Shown: positions 22,739 through 30,681 of the stretch, one piece after another
Layout: the number at the start of each line of letters is the position of its first letter
How positions within the stretch are numbered: the stretch's first letter is position 1
Position numbers and translations under genes: made by a program
Notes under the pieces: model-generated
Database searches by the model: none
Seen by the model: the letters and a program-made list of their open reading frames with translations, nothing else
Told to the model about the DNA's origin: nothing
Assembly: GCA_015067565.1 (NCBI GenBank)
Contig: SVMF01000022.1
Coordinates: 1 to 37,256 of the forward strand
Origin: Oscillospiraceae bacterium
GTDB taxonomy: Bacteria > Bacillota > Clostridia > Oscillospirales > Oscillospiraceae
Direction of reading: 5' to 3'
DNA length: 37,256 nt

Positions 22739-24004
22739 ATGGAATTGAATGAAAATAAGGTCGTTGTGTGCGACATTCAGTTTCGCACCGGAACCAAGAT
22801 TTATTATTTTGACCCCAACGGCATCGACGTCAAGGACGGTGATGAGGTGATCATCGACACCTCCCGCGGCCCTGAGTTCGGCAAGTGCGTCCGTGGCAAT
22901 CACGAGGTCTTTGAGCGTGAGACTGTCGCGCCGCTGCGTCCGGTCCTGCGCCTTGCAACCAACGCCGACCGCAAAATCGACGAGGAGAATCGCGGCAAGG
23001 AGAAGCGGGCCCACGAGGTTTGCCTGGAGCGCATTGAGGCCCTTGGCCTGGAGATGCAGCTCGTTTCGACGGAATATGCCTTCGACGGCAGCAAGATCCT
23101 CTTTTTCTTCACCGCCGACGGCCGCGTGGACTTCCGCGAGCTTGTCCGCAATCTGGCCTCCGTGCTGCGCACCCGCATCGAGCTTCGTCAGATCGGTGTG
23201 CGTGACAAGGCCAAGATGGTCGGTGGCTTGGGCATCTGCGGCAGACCCTTCTGCTGCAAGGAATTTTTGGAGGATTTCCAGCCGGTGTCGATCAAGATGG
23301 CCAAGACGCAGAGTCTCAGCCTGAACCCGACCAAGATCTCAGGCACCTGCGGCAGACTCATGTGCTGCCTGAACTATGAGCAGGAGGCCTATGAGGATCT
23401 GCTGCGCAATGCGCCGAAGGCAGAATCCTTCGTCGATACACCCGATGGGCGAGGCACGGTTACGGAGGTCAATCTGCTCCGCCAGAGCGTGAAGGTGCGC
23501 CTGGAGCAGCAGCCGGATACCATCGTCTGCCACAAGAACTGTGACATCTGCGTACTGCGCAATGGCAAGGCAAAGAAGACCGACGAGCCGATCCCCGAGG
23601 ATCTGGCACCAATCTCCGGCAGCAAGCAGAACAAGCAGATGGAAAAGCCGACCTTCTCGACCTATCTGGAGTCGGTCGTCCTGCGCTCAGAGAAGAAGAT
23701 CGAGACCGGTGAGGCGGAGACTCCGAACGAGGGCGGTAAGCACCGCAATCGCCGCAAACCGGGCAGAAAGCCTGAGAAGGAGGCCGCTCTGTCTGCAAAG
23801 AAGGCTGAATCCAAGATGGAAAAGCCTGTCGAGCCGAAGGTAAAGCACGAAAAGCCGACGGAGACGAAAGCCAGACCGGAAAAGCCGCACGAGGCCCCAG
23901 CCCGTGAGGCAGCAGCCGAAGGCGCAGAAAAGCCGAAGAAGAAGGGGCACTACTATCACAAGCGCTTCCACAAGAAGAACCATAAGCCCAAGGGCGATGC
24001 ATAA
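22739..24004 (+). CDS. ricT: RicT/YaaT PSP1-domain regulator with long charged C-terminal tail
   Basis: 421 aa, ATG 22739, RBS AGGAG. PSP1 domain over ~1-270: VVVCDIQFRTGTKIYYFDP, RGPEFGKC, the conserved GGLGICGRPFCCKEF and GTCGRLMCCLNYE cysteine motifs, and CHKNCDIC. In Bacillus subtilis RicT works with RicA and RicF in an Fe-S-bearing complex that guides RNase Y cleavage and affects sporulation and competence. From ~285 the protein continues as a low-complexity tail rich in Lys, Glu, Pro and Ala ending in a His/Lys cluster (KKGHYYHKRFHKKNHKPKG); Bacillus RicT ends near 275. The RNase Y gene follows about 1.6 kb downstream on the same strand. Confidence 0.94.
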   Translation: MELNENKVVVCDIQFRTGTKIYYFDPNGIDVKDGDEVIIDTSRGPEFGKCVRGNHEVFERETVAPLRPVLRLATNADRKIDEENRGKEKRAHEVCLERIEALGLEMQLVSTEYAFDGSKILFFFTADGRVDFRELVRNLASVLRTRIELRQIGVRDKAKMVGGLGICGRPFCCKEFLEDFQPVSIKMAKTQSLSLNPTKISGTCGRLMCCLNYEQEAYEDLLRNAPKAESFVDTPDGRGTVTEVNLLRQSVKVRLEQQPDTIVCHKNCDICVLRNGKAKKTDEPIPEDLAPISGSKQNKQMEKPTFSTYLESVVLRSEKKIETGEAETPNEGGKHRNRRKPGRKPEKEAALSAKKAESKMEKPVEPKVKHEKPTETKARPEKPHEAPAREAAAEGAEKPKKKGHYYHKRFHKKNHKPKGDA

Positions 24005-24038
24005 AAAATGGAGGAACCCGGCGGGTTCCTCCATTTTT
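24004..24038 (+). terminator. Intrinsic terminator after holB-ricT
   Basis: Stem AAAAATGGAGGAACCC/GGGTTCCTCCATTTTT with a GGC loop, starting in the stop codon. Confidence 0.95.
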
Positions 24039-24058
24039 ATGCGCAAATCGGAATTTTA

Positions 24059-24216
24059 TACTAATTTTCAATAAGAAGTCGACAGTTATGTCATTGCGAG
24101 GAGCGAAACGACGTGGCAATCTCCAAAAGCAAAATGCCTGCATGAGATTGCCACAGCCGCAAGCGGCTTCGCAATGACAAAATTTCACTCTGCCTACTTT
24201 TCATCGAAAATTAGTA
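24059..24216. repeat. Nested inverted repeats enclosing a TCATTGCGAGG-type repeat
   Basis: Outer perfect 11-bp inverted repeat TACTAATTTTC (24059-24069) / GAAAATTAGTA (24206-24216). Inside is a 91-bp unit (24089-24179) with ends TGTCATTGCGA/TCGCAATGACA and inner GTGGCAATCTC/GAGATTGCCAC and GCCGC-AA-GCGGC arms. The inner unit is of the TCATTGCGAGG...GTGGCAATCTC kind seen between genes in many bacteria. The outer ends resemble the ATACTAATTCTTG ends of the element at 1251-1406. The 24039-24267 gap contains only this and the hairpin at 24228. Confidence 0.75.
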
Positions 24217-24227
24217 TTACGCACGAT

Positions 24228-24262
24228 GCCGCCTTGGAGGCACTTCGCTCTTCCAAGGCGGC
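24228..24262. terminator. Hairpin downstream of the XRE/LiaF-like gene
   Basis: 11-bp stem GCCGCCTTGGA (24228-24238) with TCCAAGGCGGC (24252-24262), 5 nt after the minus-strand stop. The T run lies on the plus-strand side (TGTTTTTA), so as a terminator it faces the plus direction better than the gene it follows. Confidence 0.5.
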
Positions 24263-24267
24263 TGTTT

Positions 24268-25278
24268 TTATGATTCGGTATAGCGAATCTTGCAGGTGCC
24301 GAAGCTGTTATCCAGCGCCAGATGCAAGATGCCGTCGGGAATCTCGTTCGGCGCTCCCTCGATATGCGCCGAGGCAAATGCATTGCTATCGTCGTCCATT
24401 CGAATCTGGAAGCGGCGCGGGACCAGAAGCGTCAGAGAGCCGAAGCTCATATCAACCTCAACGGTACAATTTGGCGCTACGGCCTTGCAGGCCGAGAAAT
24501 CCACGCTGAACTCACCAAAGCTGGCATCAATCTTGCCACCGCGCAGCAGGTCCGTCGAAACAACCGAGCGGCACGAGCCGAAGGCCAGATCACACACGAG
24601 ATAGCCGTTGTCGCAGCTATAATCGTTGCGCAGCTTCTTATTGGACTTGACATTGACCTTTCCGGGCTTGAAACCGCGCCATTTCTTCCCCACGATCACA
24701 TCGATCAGCAGACTCAGACCCCACAGCAGAAATACTGCAGGAATGACGATACCCCAACTCAGATCGAAGGAGAACACACCATAGCTGTCGAGCAGGAAAT
24801 ATGCGCCACCGAGCGTGAGGGTCAGGCTAAAGACGGAGAAGCCAGCGCAAAGGCCGCTTAGACCGATGAAGGTCACAAACAACGTCCAGCAGACCGTCCA
24901 CCATGAAACATCCAACTCATAAATATGATTGACCAGCATTAAGCTGCCAAAGGCGATGATGTACAGGGCGAAAAGCACGCTTTTCAGTTTTTTGCCAATG
25001 TCCCAGGTCCATATTACATTATAATCGTTGTCGTCATCAACGACCTCGGCCTGGTGGGCAGGCTGTTCGGAGGAAGTTTTGTTGAGAAGCTCATCTACGC
25101 TGATGCCGAACAGAGCAGCCATCTCGGGCAGCACCGAAATGTCGGGACAAGAGAGATTGTTCTCCCATTTACTTACTGCCTGTGCGCTCACGCCCAGACG
25201 CTGCGCAAGCTGTTCCTGCGTCAGGCCCATACGCTTGCGGTGATATTTGATCTTGTCTCCTAATGTAGTGTAACTCAT
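24268..25278 (-). CDS. XRE-type HTH membrane protein with LiaF-like C-terminal domain
   Basis: 336 aa, ATG 25278, RBS AAAGGGGG 7 nt upstream. Residues ~6-65 are an HTH_3 domain (KYHRKRMGLTQEQLAQRLGV, SKWENNLSCPDISVLPEMAA, FGISVDELL). Four hydrophobic segments follow between ~103 and ~200. The C-terminal ~110 residues contain two LAFGSCRSVV/DMSFGSLTLLVP-type strands, typical of the DUF2154/LiaF C-terminal beta domain. LiaF-like domains sense or damp cell-envelope stress in Firmicutes. A DNA-binding domain fused to such a membrane sensor suggests direct membrane-to-DNA signalling. It is divergent from rny and has its own promoter. Target genes unknown; autoregulation is a fair guess. Confidence 0.85.
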   Translation of the reverse strand: MSYTTLGDKIKYHRKRMGLTQEQLAQRLGVSAQAVSKWENNLSCPDISVLPEMAALFGISVDELLNKTSSEQPAHQAEVVDDDNDYNVIWTWDIGKKLKSVLFALYIIAFGSLMLVNHIYELDVSWWTVCWTLFVTFIGLSGLCAGFSVFSLTLTLGGAYFLLDSYGVFSFDLSWGIVIPAVFLLWGLSLLIDVIVGKKWRGFKPGKVNVKSNKKLRNDYSCDNGYLVCDLAFGSCRSVVSTDLLRGGKIDASFGEFSVDFSACKAVAPNCTVEVDMSFGSLTLLVPRRFQIRMDDDSNAFASAHIEGAPNEIPDGILHLALDNSFGTCKIRYTES

Positions 25279-25301
25279 GCGGTTACCCCCTTTCTGCCTT
25301 C

Positions 25302-25330
25302 AGCATATCACAGTTGAGGTCGTTTGTCTA
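25302..25330 (-). promoter_or_regulatory. Promoter of the XRE/LiaF-like gene
   Basis: Minus-strand TAGACA (25325-25330), 17-nt spacer, TATGCT (25302-25307). In the 25279-25641 gap I also see an imperfect inverted repeat around 25373-25393 (CAACC-GAT-GGTTG within GGAATT..AATTCC) that could be an operator, and the rny promoter. Confidence 0.6.
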
Positions 25331-25503
25331 TCATCCATTGGTTTCTTTTCGACTTTTGGGTGTGGAATTCTCACTCAACCGATGGTTGAATTCCTTGAAA
25401 ATGCTGTGTTTTCTCGGTTTCTGCACGATTTTGAGCGGCTGTGTAGCTGTTTTGCGGAGCTTAAATTTACATCCATGGGATTGACATAATTTTGAAAAAG
25501 TCC

Positions 25504-25532
25504 TTGACATTGCGCCGTATAGACAGTACAAT
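25504..25532 (+). promoter_or_regulatory. Promoter of rny
   Basis: TTGACA (25504-25509), 17-nt spacer, TACAAT (25527-25532), giving a leader of about 100 nt. Confidence 0.9.
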
Positions 25533-25641
25533 AAACGGTGGATTAGTATGGTTCATCTGTGCAAAGGGGTAGCACAGACGAGCGTTGCTTTATCTTTCGC
25601 ACATTACCCAAATTTGAAACAGGAGGTGTATTCGTAAGGAT

Positions 25642-27183
25642 ATGGCATGGTATATTTGGGCTGCCATTGCAGCCGCTTCAGCCGTTATTTTCTTCTTCCT
25701 CGGCATCGTCTACCGCAAAAAGATCGCTGAGCGCGAGATTTCCAGTGCAGAGGCCGAGGCTACACGCATCATCAACGACGCCATCAGAAGTGGCGAGAGC
25801 AAGAAGCGTGAGATGCTCCTCGAGGCCAAGGAAGAAATCCATAAAAACCGTACAGAATACGAAAAAGAAGTCAAGGAACGCCGTAGCGACCTGCAGAAGC
25901 AGGAGCGTCGTTTGCAACAGAAGGAAGAATCTTTGGACAAGAAGATGGATGCCTTCGAGCGCAAGGAGGATGACCTTCGCAAGCGTCAGGCCGCTGTTGC
26001 CGCCACGCAGGAAGAGGTCACCCTGATCAAGAAAGGCCAGCTTGAAATGCTGGAAAAGATCTCCGGTCTGTCGCAGGAGGATGCCAAGAATTACCTGCTC
26101 AAGACTCTGGAGAACGATTGCCGCCATGAGGCCGCTCTGAAAATCAAGGAGATCGAGGCCGAAACGAAGGAAAATGCCGAGCGTATGGCTCGTGAGATCA
26201 TCTCCATCGCCATTCAGCGCTGTGCCGCTGATCACGCGGCCGAAGCCACGGTTTCCGTGGTGTCCCTGCCGAATGACGAGATGAAGGGCCGCATCATCGG
26301 CCGCGAGGGCCGCAACATCCGCACCCTCGAGTCCATCACGGGTGTCGACCTCATCATCGACGACACGCCCGAGGCCATCACCGTTTCCTCGTTTGATCCC
26401 GTGCGCCGTGAGATCGCCCGTCTGGCTCTTGAGAAGCTGATCGCCGATGGCCGCATCCACCCGACTCGCATTGAGGATCTGGTCGAAAAGTCCCGCAAGG
26501 AAGTTGACCGCGTCATTAAGCAGGAGGGCGAGCGTGCCACGCTCGAAACCGGCATCATCAACCTGCATCCCGAACTGGTCAAGCTCCTCGGCCGTCAGAA
26601 GTACCGCACCTCTTACGGTCAGAATGTCCTGAATCATTCTATCGAGGTCGCACACATCGCCGGCTTGATCGCAAGCGAAATGGGTGTGGATATCACCATG
26701 GCCAAGCGTGCAGGTCTGTTGCACGACCTCGGCAAATCCGTCGACCACGAGATGGAGGGCAGCCATGTCCAGCTCGGTGTCGAGCTTGCAAGAAAGTACC
26801 ACGAGTCGCCCGATGTGCTCCATGCCATCGAGGCTCACCATAATGATGTAGAGCCGCATACCGTCATCGCCTGCATTGTGCAGGCCGCCGATGCTATTTC
26901 TGCGGCCCGTCCCGGTGCAAGACGTGAGAATGTCGAGAACTACATCCGCCGTCTGGAGAAGCTTGAAGAGCTGACCGGCACTTACCCCGGTGTCGAAAAG
27001 TCCTATGCCATCCAGGCCGGCCGCGAGGTCCGCATCATGGTCAAGCCCGAGGAAGTCAGCGAAGACAATATGGTCCTGCTGGCACGCGAGATCGCCAAGA
27101 AGATCGAGGCAGAGTTGGAGTATCCCGGCCAGATCAAGGTCAATCTCATCCGCGAGACCAAGGCAACCGAGTACGCAAAATAA
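25642..27183 (+). CDS. rny: Ribonuclease Y
   Basis: 513 aa, ATG 25642, with AGGAGG and a closer AAGGA upstream. Order: N-terminal membrane helix (4-24), long charged coiled coil (~25-175), KH domain with [12 protein letters not shown] (~216-227), HD domain with the metal-binding pair [10 protein letters not shown] (H361, D362) and a C-terminal domain ending ATEYAK. Length matches Bacillus RNase Y (~520). It is a membrane-bound endoribonuclease that starts mRNA decay and processes operon transcripts in Firmicutes. RicT, encoded just upstream, is a known specificity partner in Bacillus. Single gene with its own consensus promoter and a strong terminator. Confidence 0.97.
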   Translation: MAWYIWAAIAAASAVIFFFLGIVYRKKIAEREISSAEAEATRIINDAIRSGESKKREMLLEAKEEIHKNRTEYEKEVKERRSDLQKQERRLQQKEESLDKKMDAFERKEDDLRKRQAAVAATQEEVTLIKKGQLEMLEKISGLSQEDAKNYLLKTLENDCRHEAALKIKEIEAETKENAERMAREIISIAIQRCAADHAAEATVSVVSLPNDEMKGRIIGREGRNIRTLESITGVDLIIDDTPEAITVSSFDPVRREIARLALEKLIADGRIHPTRIEDLVEKSRKEVDRVIKQEGERATLETGIINLHPELVKLLGRQKYRTSYGQNVLNHSIEVAHIAGLIASEMGVDITMAKRAGLLHDLGKSVDHEMEGSHVQLGVELARKYHESPDVLHAIEAHHNDVEPHTVIACIVQAADAISAARPGARRENVENYIRRLEKLEELTGTYPGVEKSYAIQAGREVRIMVKPEEVSEDNMVLLAREIAKKIEAELEYPGQIKVNLIRETKATEYAK

Positions 27184-27189
27184 AGTCAA

Positions 27190-27219
27190 CGGAGGAACCC
27201 CCGGGTTCCTCCGTTTTTT
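27190..27219 (+). terminator. Intrinsic terminator after rny
   Basis: CGGAGGAACCC/GGGTTCCTCCG stem with CC loop and T6 run, 7 nt after the stop. The stem sequence is nearly the same as the holB-ricT terminator at 24004. Confidence 0.95.
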
Positions 27220-27244
27220 GTCGTCGCATCATCATAAATCCCGA

Positions 27245-27378
27245 TTTTGCTGTCTGCTGTTGCACACCACGGTAGGGTTGAGGCATGCCTCAACCGGCAG
27301 AAACAGCCCCGTATTCACAGTAGTTTGCGGCGAAATCGTAGCGATTGCCGCCGGGAGGGGCATGCCCCTCCCCTACAG
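27245..27378 (+). repeat. ~135-bp palindrome-bearing repeat, copy A
   Basis: Same family as 31865-31999 and 32000-32135. It contains two perfect 20-bp palindromes: GGTTGAGGCATGCCTCAACC (27276-27295) and GGGAGGGGCATGCCCCTCCC (27353-27372), separated by a segment with imperfect dyads. Lies between the rny terminator and the convergent minus-strand operon end. Confidence 0.9.
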
Positions 27379-27432
27379 CGGTGTGTGCGAAACTCACCGA
27401 CAAACCGGAATTTTTCCGATATTACAGGCTTT

Positions 27433-28218
27433 TTAATTCGGAAGCTCCCAGTTGGCCGTATCTGATATGGGCGGATAATTGAAGCGGAGACTTCCGTCGG
27501 GGTGCACATACAGGCCAACTATGAGTGAAACATTTGGATGATCCACCATCGTGAGCTGGATACCATCGAGCTCGGCGGTCGGCCATACATCAACATAAAG
27601 ATTCATATATCGTAGCATAAAATAACGCAATGCCTCACAAAACCGCAGGTTCATCCGCTCCCGAAAGGCAAGACTTGATTCCTCTCCATTGCACGCGGCA
27701 AGGCTGTCAGGGAAGAGCGTTGCAAACATTTGTGAATCGGATTGGATGATGCACCGCAAAATAGCGCCACTCTCCTCGTCGATATCGAGGGTGCAGTGCC
27801 AGACTTCGTTGAGCGCAATCTCAACCGTCCAGATGGGACAAACCTCACCTTTCTCAAACCAGGCATATCGGAAATCCACCATGCAGCCGTATATTTCCGG
27901 CCGAACCTCAAACAAAGCATTCAGAAAATGAATGGCACGCTCAGAAATCTGAGCTTCATCGTCAACAGCCGTGCCTTGCGGCAACGAAATAGCAGGCCCT
28001 GTCTCGAACAGCTTTAGCCGTTCCATAATTTTTTCAATACCGGTTTCAGACTCTGTAATATCGCCATCGACTTTGTTGGCCTGCCATGTCAGCATCGGCT
28101 CATACACATCGATCGTCTCCTGCAAAAGTTCATCCTGCCAATCAAGCCACAGTTTTGGCATTGCCAGGCCCATGATCACTGCGGAGAGAAACAAAAAAAT
28201 CGTTAAAATCTGCTTCAT
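27433..28218 (-). CDS. Unknown membrane-anchored protein in the two-component operon
   Basis: 261 aa from ATG 28218, which overlaps the stop of the histidine kinase gene (ATGA) and has AAAGGAGTGG upstream. One N-terminal hydrophobic helix (~4-22, LTIFLFLSAVIMGLAM) looks like a signal anchor or uncleaved signal; the rest is soluble and probably outside the membrane. No Cys lipobox. Notable are many Trp and acidic residues and a VCPIWTVEIALNEVWHCTLD strand region. I do not recognise the family. Its position as third gene, translationally coupled to the sensor kinase, suggests an accessory sensor or modulator of that kinase, or one of its outputs. Confidence 0.8.
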   Translation of the reverse strand: MKQILTIFLFLSAVIMGLAMPKLWLDWQDELLQETIDVYEPMLTWQANKVDGDITESETGIEKIMERLKLFETGPAISLPQGTAVDDEAQISERAIHFLNALFEVRPEIYGCMVDFRYAWFEKGEVCPIWTVEIALNEVWHCTLDIDEESGAILRCIIQSDSQMFATLFPDSLAACNGEESSLAFRERMNLRFCEALRYFMLRYMNLYVDVWPTAELDGIQLTMVDHPNVSLIVGLYVHPDGSLRFNYPPISDTANWELPN

Positions 28219-29606
28219 GATTCCACTCCTTTCAGCACCACGGTAGCACAAGTCCCCTGCCCCGGCTTGCTTTCAAAACACAGCTCACCGTTGTGGCATC
28301 GGACAATCTCGTTACATAGGCTCAAACCAAGACCTGCACCGCCTTGCGCACGTGATCGGGACTTGTCCACCCGATAGAAGGCCTCTGTCAGGTGGCTCAG
28401 CACCTCCAATGGCATCCCTCTGCCATTGTCTGCGATACGGATCCGACAAGTTTGCTGCGGAAAATCCACCGTCAAGACGATCACGCCACCCTGTTCCATA
28501 GCTTTTCGTGCATTGTCCATGAGATTCGTCAGGACAGATTCCATCAATTCCGTATCCATCTTCCAAAAACCCGGTTGCGTACGGCAGTCCAGACGAATCC
28601 CCGCCTGTTCATACACCGGACGAAGCTGCCGGACTATGTTGATAACAAATTTGTCGACCTCAACTGTTTCCGTTTCCGGTGTTTCGTGCTTGGCAAGGTG
28701 AAGTTGCAGCAGCTTCCAAGAAAGACTTTCCAGACGCTTCCCCTCGGAAAAAATATAGTTTGCCGCATCCTGTGCATCCTTTGCATCCAGAGCCTGTGTG
28801 CGCAGCAGATCGGCATAACCGATGATGGAGGTCATAGGTGTTTTGAGCTCGTGTGCAAAGCTGCCCATAAAGCGCTCCTGTGCCGCCATGGCGCTCTCCA
28901 TGGCAGTGATATTCCCCTCCAGCTTGTCCGCCATATCATCAAAGTCCGCTGCAAGTTGTCCAATCTCGTCGTTAGACTTTGCGTTCAGCCGAACAGACAG
29001 ATTGCCCTTTGCCATTTGACGGGCTGCTCGGGAGAGTCTGCGCAGCGGAGAGGTCAAAGCGGCGGAGAGAATCAGGCAAAGTATGCTGCCGACGGCAAGT
29101 GCCAGAAGAAACACTTTACCGAAGGCGGAGATCATGGTATCACGAGCCTCGTAGACATGGGAAATGTCGCGCGCCAAAGAAACGATCAGGCGGCTGTCAT
29201 CCACCGTGATTCCCGCACAAAGACGAATGCAGTTTTGCGTGTTGGAGGATTTGTATACGGTGATGTGACATTGGCCGATGCTCGGCTGCTCAGCCGGTGC
29301 AGGCAGAAGCTCCCCCTTGCTGAACAATGATTTTCCCTGGAACTGCAATTGAACATGGCTCCACTCCATGGCATCCTGCATTTGAGCAAGGGTATCCGTT
29401 GCGACATCCTCCATAGGCTTGCCTTCTGCATCTTCCATAGCTGCCCCCATCACAGAAGTCGTGATACGATAACTCTGCAGCAGGCTTTCGCGCTCTCGCC
29501 CCATGGCGTTGGAAAAAGAAAAGCATATCAACATAGTGCCACCGATCCCCAACGACAAGACCAGGATCCATACCATGCACAGCAGAATTTTTGTTCGGAA
29601 TCTCAT
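28215..29606 (-). CDS. Sensor histidine kinase
   Basis: 463 aa, ATG 29606, directly abutting the response-regulator stop. TM1 (~7-30), extracytoplasmic sensor loop (~31-158), TM2 (~160-184), HAMP (~185-238, SPLRRLSRAARQMAKGNLSV), dimerisation and phosphoacceptor helix with H252 in FAHELKTPMTSIIGY, N box around LTNLMDNARKA, G boxes DNGRGMP and GGAGLGLSLC. A standard class-I kinase that autophosphorylates and passes phosphate to the OmpR-type regulator encoded just upstream. The signal is unknown. The divergent FemAB-family gene and the coupled unknown membrane protein hint at the cell envelope. Confidence 0.94.
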   Translation of the reverse strand: MRFRTKILLCMVWILVLSLGIGGTMLICFSFSNAMGRERESLLQSYRITTSVMGAAMEDAEGKPMEDVATDTLAQMQDAMEWSHVQLQFQGKSLFSKGELLPAPAEQPSIGQCHITVYKSSNTQNCIRLCAGITVDDSRLIVSLARDISHVYEARDTMISAFGKVFLLALAVGSILCLILSAALTSPLRRLSRAARQMAKGNLSVRLNAKSNDEIGQLAADFDDMADKLEGNITAMESAMAAQERFMGSFAHELKTPMTSIIGYADLLRTQALDAKDAQDAANYIFSEGKRLESLSWKLLQLHLAKHETPETETVEVDKFVINIVRQLRPVYEQAGIRLDCRTQPGFWKMDTELMESVLTNLMDNARKAMEQGGVIVLTVDFPQQTCRIRIADNGRGMPLEVLSHLTEAFYRVDKSRSRAQGGAGLGLSLCNEIVRCHNGELCFESKPGQGTCATVVLKGVES

Positions 29607-30260
29607 TTATACCTCCAATCGGTAGCCCACCTTGTTGACAGCCTTCAGCGTTCTCTCCCAGCCAACCTTTTTCCTCAGACGCTGAATGTGCAGATCCACA
29701 GTTTTGCTCCCGTATGGGAAGTCCTCATTCCATACCCGCTGATAGATGGTCTGCCGATACAGCGCCACATTGGGATTGCGAGCAAAAAGAAGGAGAAGAT
29801 CGTATTCCTTCTTTGTCAAATTCACTTCTTTTCCGTCTTTCTGTACCGTCATAGCTGAGGTATCGATGTGCAAACCGCCGATCTCGATGAGGTCAGCGGT
29901 TTTGTGGTATCTTCGCAGAATAACCTCTACACGCGCAAGCAATTCCAGCACCTCAAAAGGCTTGACGATATAATCCTCTGCGCCCATACGCAAACCCTTC
30001 ACCCGATCAGATACGGCATTCATTGCCGTGAGAAAAATGACCGGAATCCCCATGGGACGAATGTACTCCATGAGAGAGAAACCGTCAATTTGCGGAAGCA
30101 TAATGTCCAGAAGAATCAAATCATAGCTCTGCTGCTCCAGCAAATCGAGTGCTTCCGTCCCATCAAAAGCGCAGTCGCAAAAATATCCTGCACGTTTCAA
30201 GCTGATGTGGATTAAATTGGAAATCGCTTTTTCGTCCTCAACGACGAGAATATGGATCAT
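29607..30260 (-). CDS. OmpR/PhoB-family response regulator
   Basis: 217 aa from ATG 30260 (MIHILVVEDEK; GAGGTGA upstream). A longer frame to 30374 would be encoded by a dispersed repeat and is rejected. Receiver domain with acidic pocket (VVEDE), phosphoacceptor D52 (LILLDIMLPQIDG), the Thr switch in VIFLTAMN and the YIVKPFE lysine; winged-helix DNA-binding domain ending TVDLHIQRLRKKVG..VNKVGYRLEV. First gene of the regulator-kinase-unknown operon. Only a perfect TATAAT is evident upstream, right at the edge of a repeat element, so its promoter may have been shaped by that insertion. Confidence 0.95.
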   Translation of the reverse strand: MIHILVVEDEKAISNLIHISLKRAGYFCDCAFDGTEALDLLEQQSYDLILLDIMLPQIDGFSLMEYIRPMGIPVIFLTAMNAVSDRVKGLRMGAEDYIVKPFEVLELLARVEVILRRYHKTADLIEIGGLHIDTSAMTVQKDGKEVNLTKKEYDLLLLFARNPNVALYRQTIYQRVWNEDFPYGSKTVDLHIQRLRKKVGWERTLKAVNKVGYRLEV

Positions 30261-30278
30261 GATTGTCACCTCGTATTT

Positions 30279-30284
30279 ATTATA
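30279..30284 (-). promoter_or_regulatory. Candidate -10 of the two-component operon at the repeat boundary
   Basis: Perfect TATAAT on the minus strand, 18 nt before the regulator start, touching the end of repeat copy 2. No good -35 hexamer is found 16-18 nt upstream inside the repeat (GTAGCG at 17 nt). Confidence 0.4.
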
Positions 30285-30540
30285 ATGTCTGCTGAATAAG
30301 TCGCTACTGCGGCTTATTCGCACAGCTTTGCTGTGCAATCGTGCAAAAACGGCTCTTTTTAACCGTTTTTGCACGATTCAGACATGTAAACAATGCGTAT
30401 TTTCGCACGAGCATCGCAACGCTCGTGCGAAATGTGCAAGGTTTTTAGCGGTTTTACCGCCAAAACCTTGCACTCGAACAACGCAAAACAGCCCTGAAAG
30501 CTTTGGCTTGCAAGGGCTTTCGCGTTGTTCAGTACGCATT
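30284..30540 (+). repeat. Structured ~256-bp repeat element, copy 2
   Basis: Second copy of the element at 10371-10626, same orientation, about 19.9 kb away. The same two closing helices and inner hairpins can be drawn. Against copy 1 the hairpin TTTC[A/G]CACGAG..CTCGTG[T/C]GAAA shows a paired A-T to G-C change (10491/10514 to 30405/30428), and T-G becomes C-G at the next loop-closing pair (10498/10507 to 30412/30421). It fills the space between the divergent regulator and FemAB-family genes. Confidence 0.88.
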
Positions 30541-30681
30541 ATCATACATCCTGCCGGCATCAAAATGGCATCATTTTCCCTATTTTAGCACAGTTTTTCA
30601 AAATATGCCACAAAATTGGCAGTTTGTTGCCGTTTGGATGACCTCCGTCTCTACCATAGGGAGAGAAAGGAGCTCGATGGC

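Noticed and set aside
25678-27189. 503-aa minus-strand frame opposite rny
   Set aside because: Mirror of RNase Y with its KH and HD domains; the frame stays open because of codon bias.
29607-30374. Extended N-terminus of the response regulator
   Set aside because: The extra 38 residues are encoded by the edge of the dispersed repeat; MIHILVVEDE at 30260 with its RBS is the true start.
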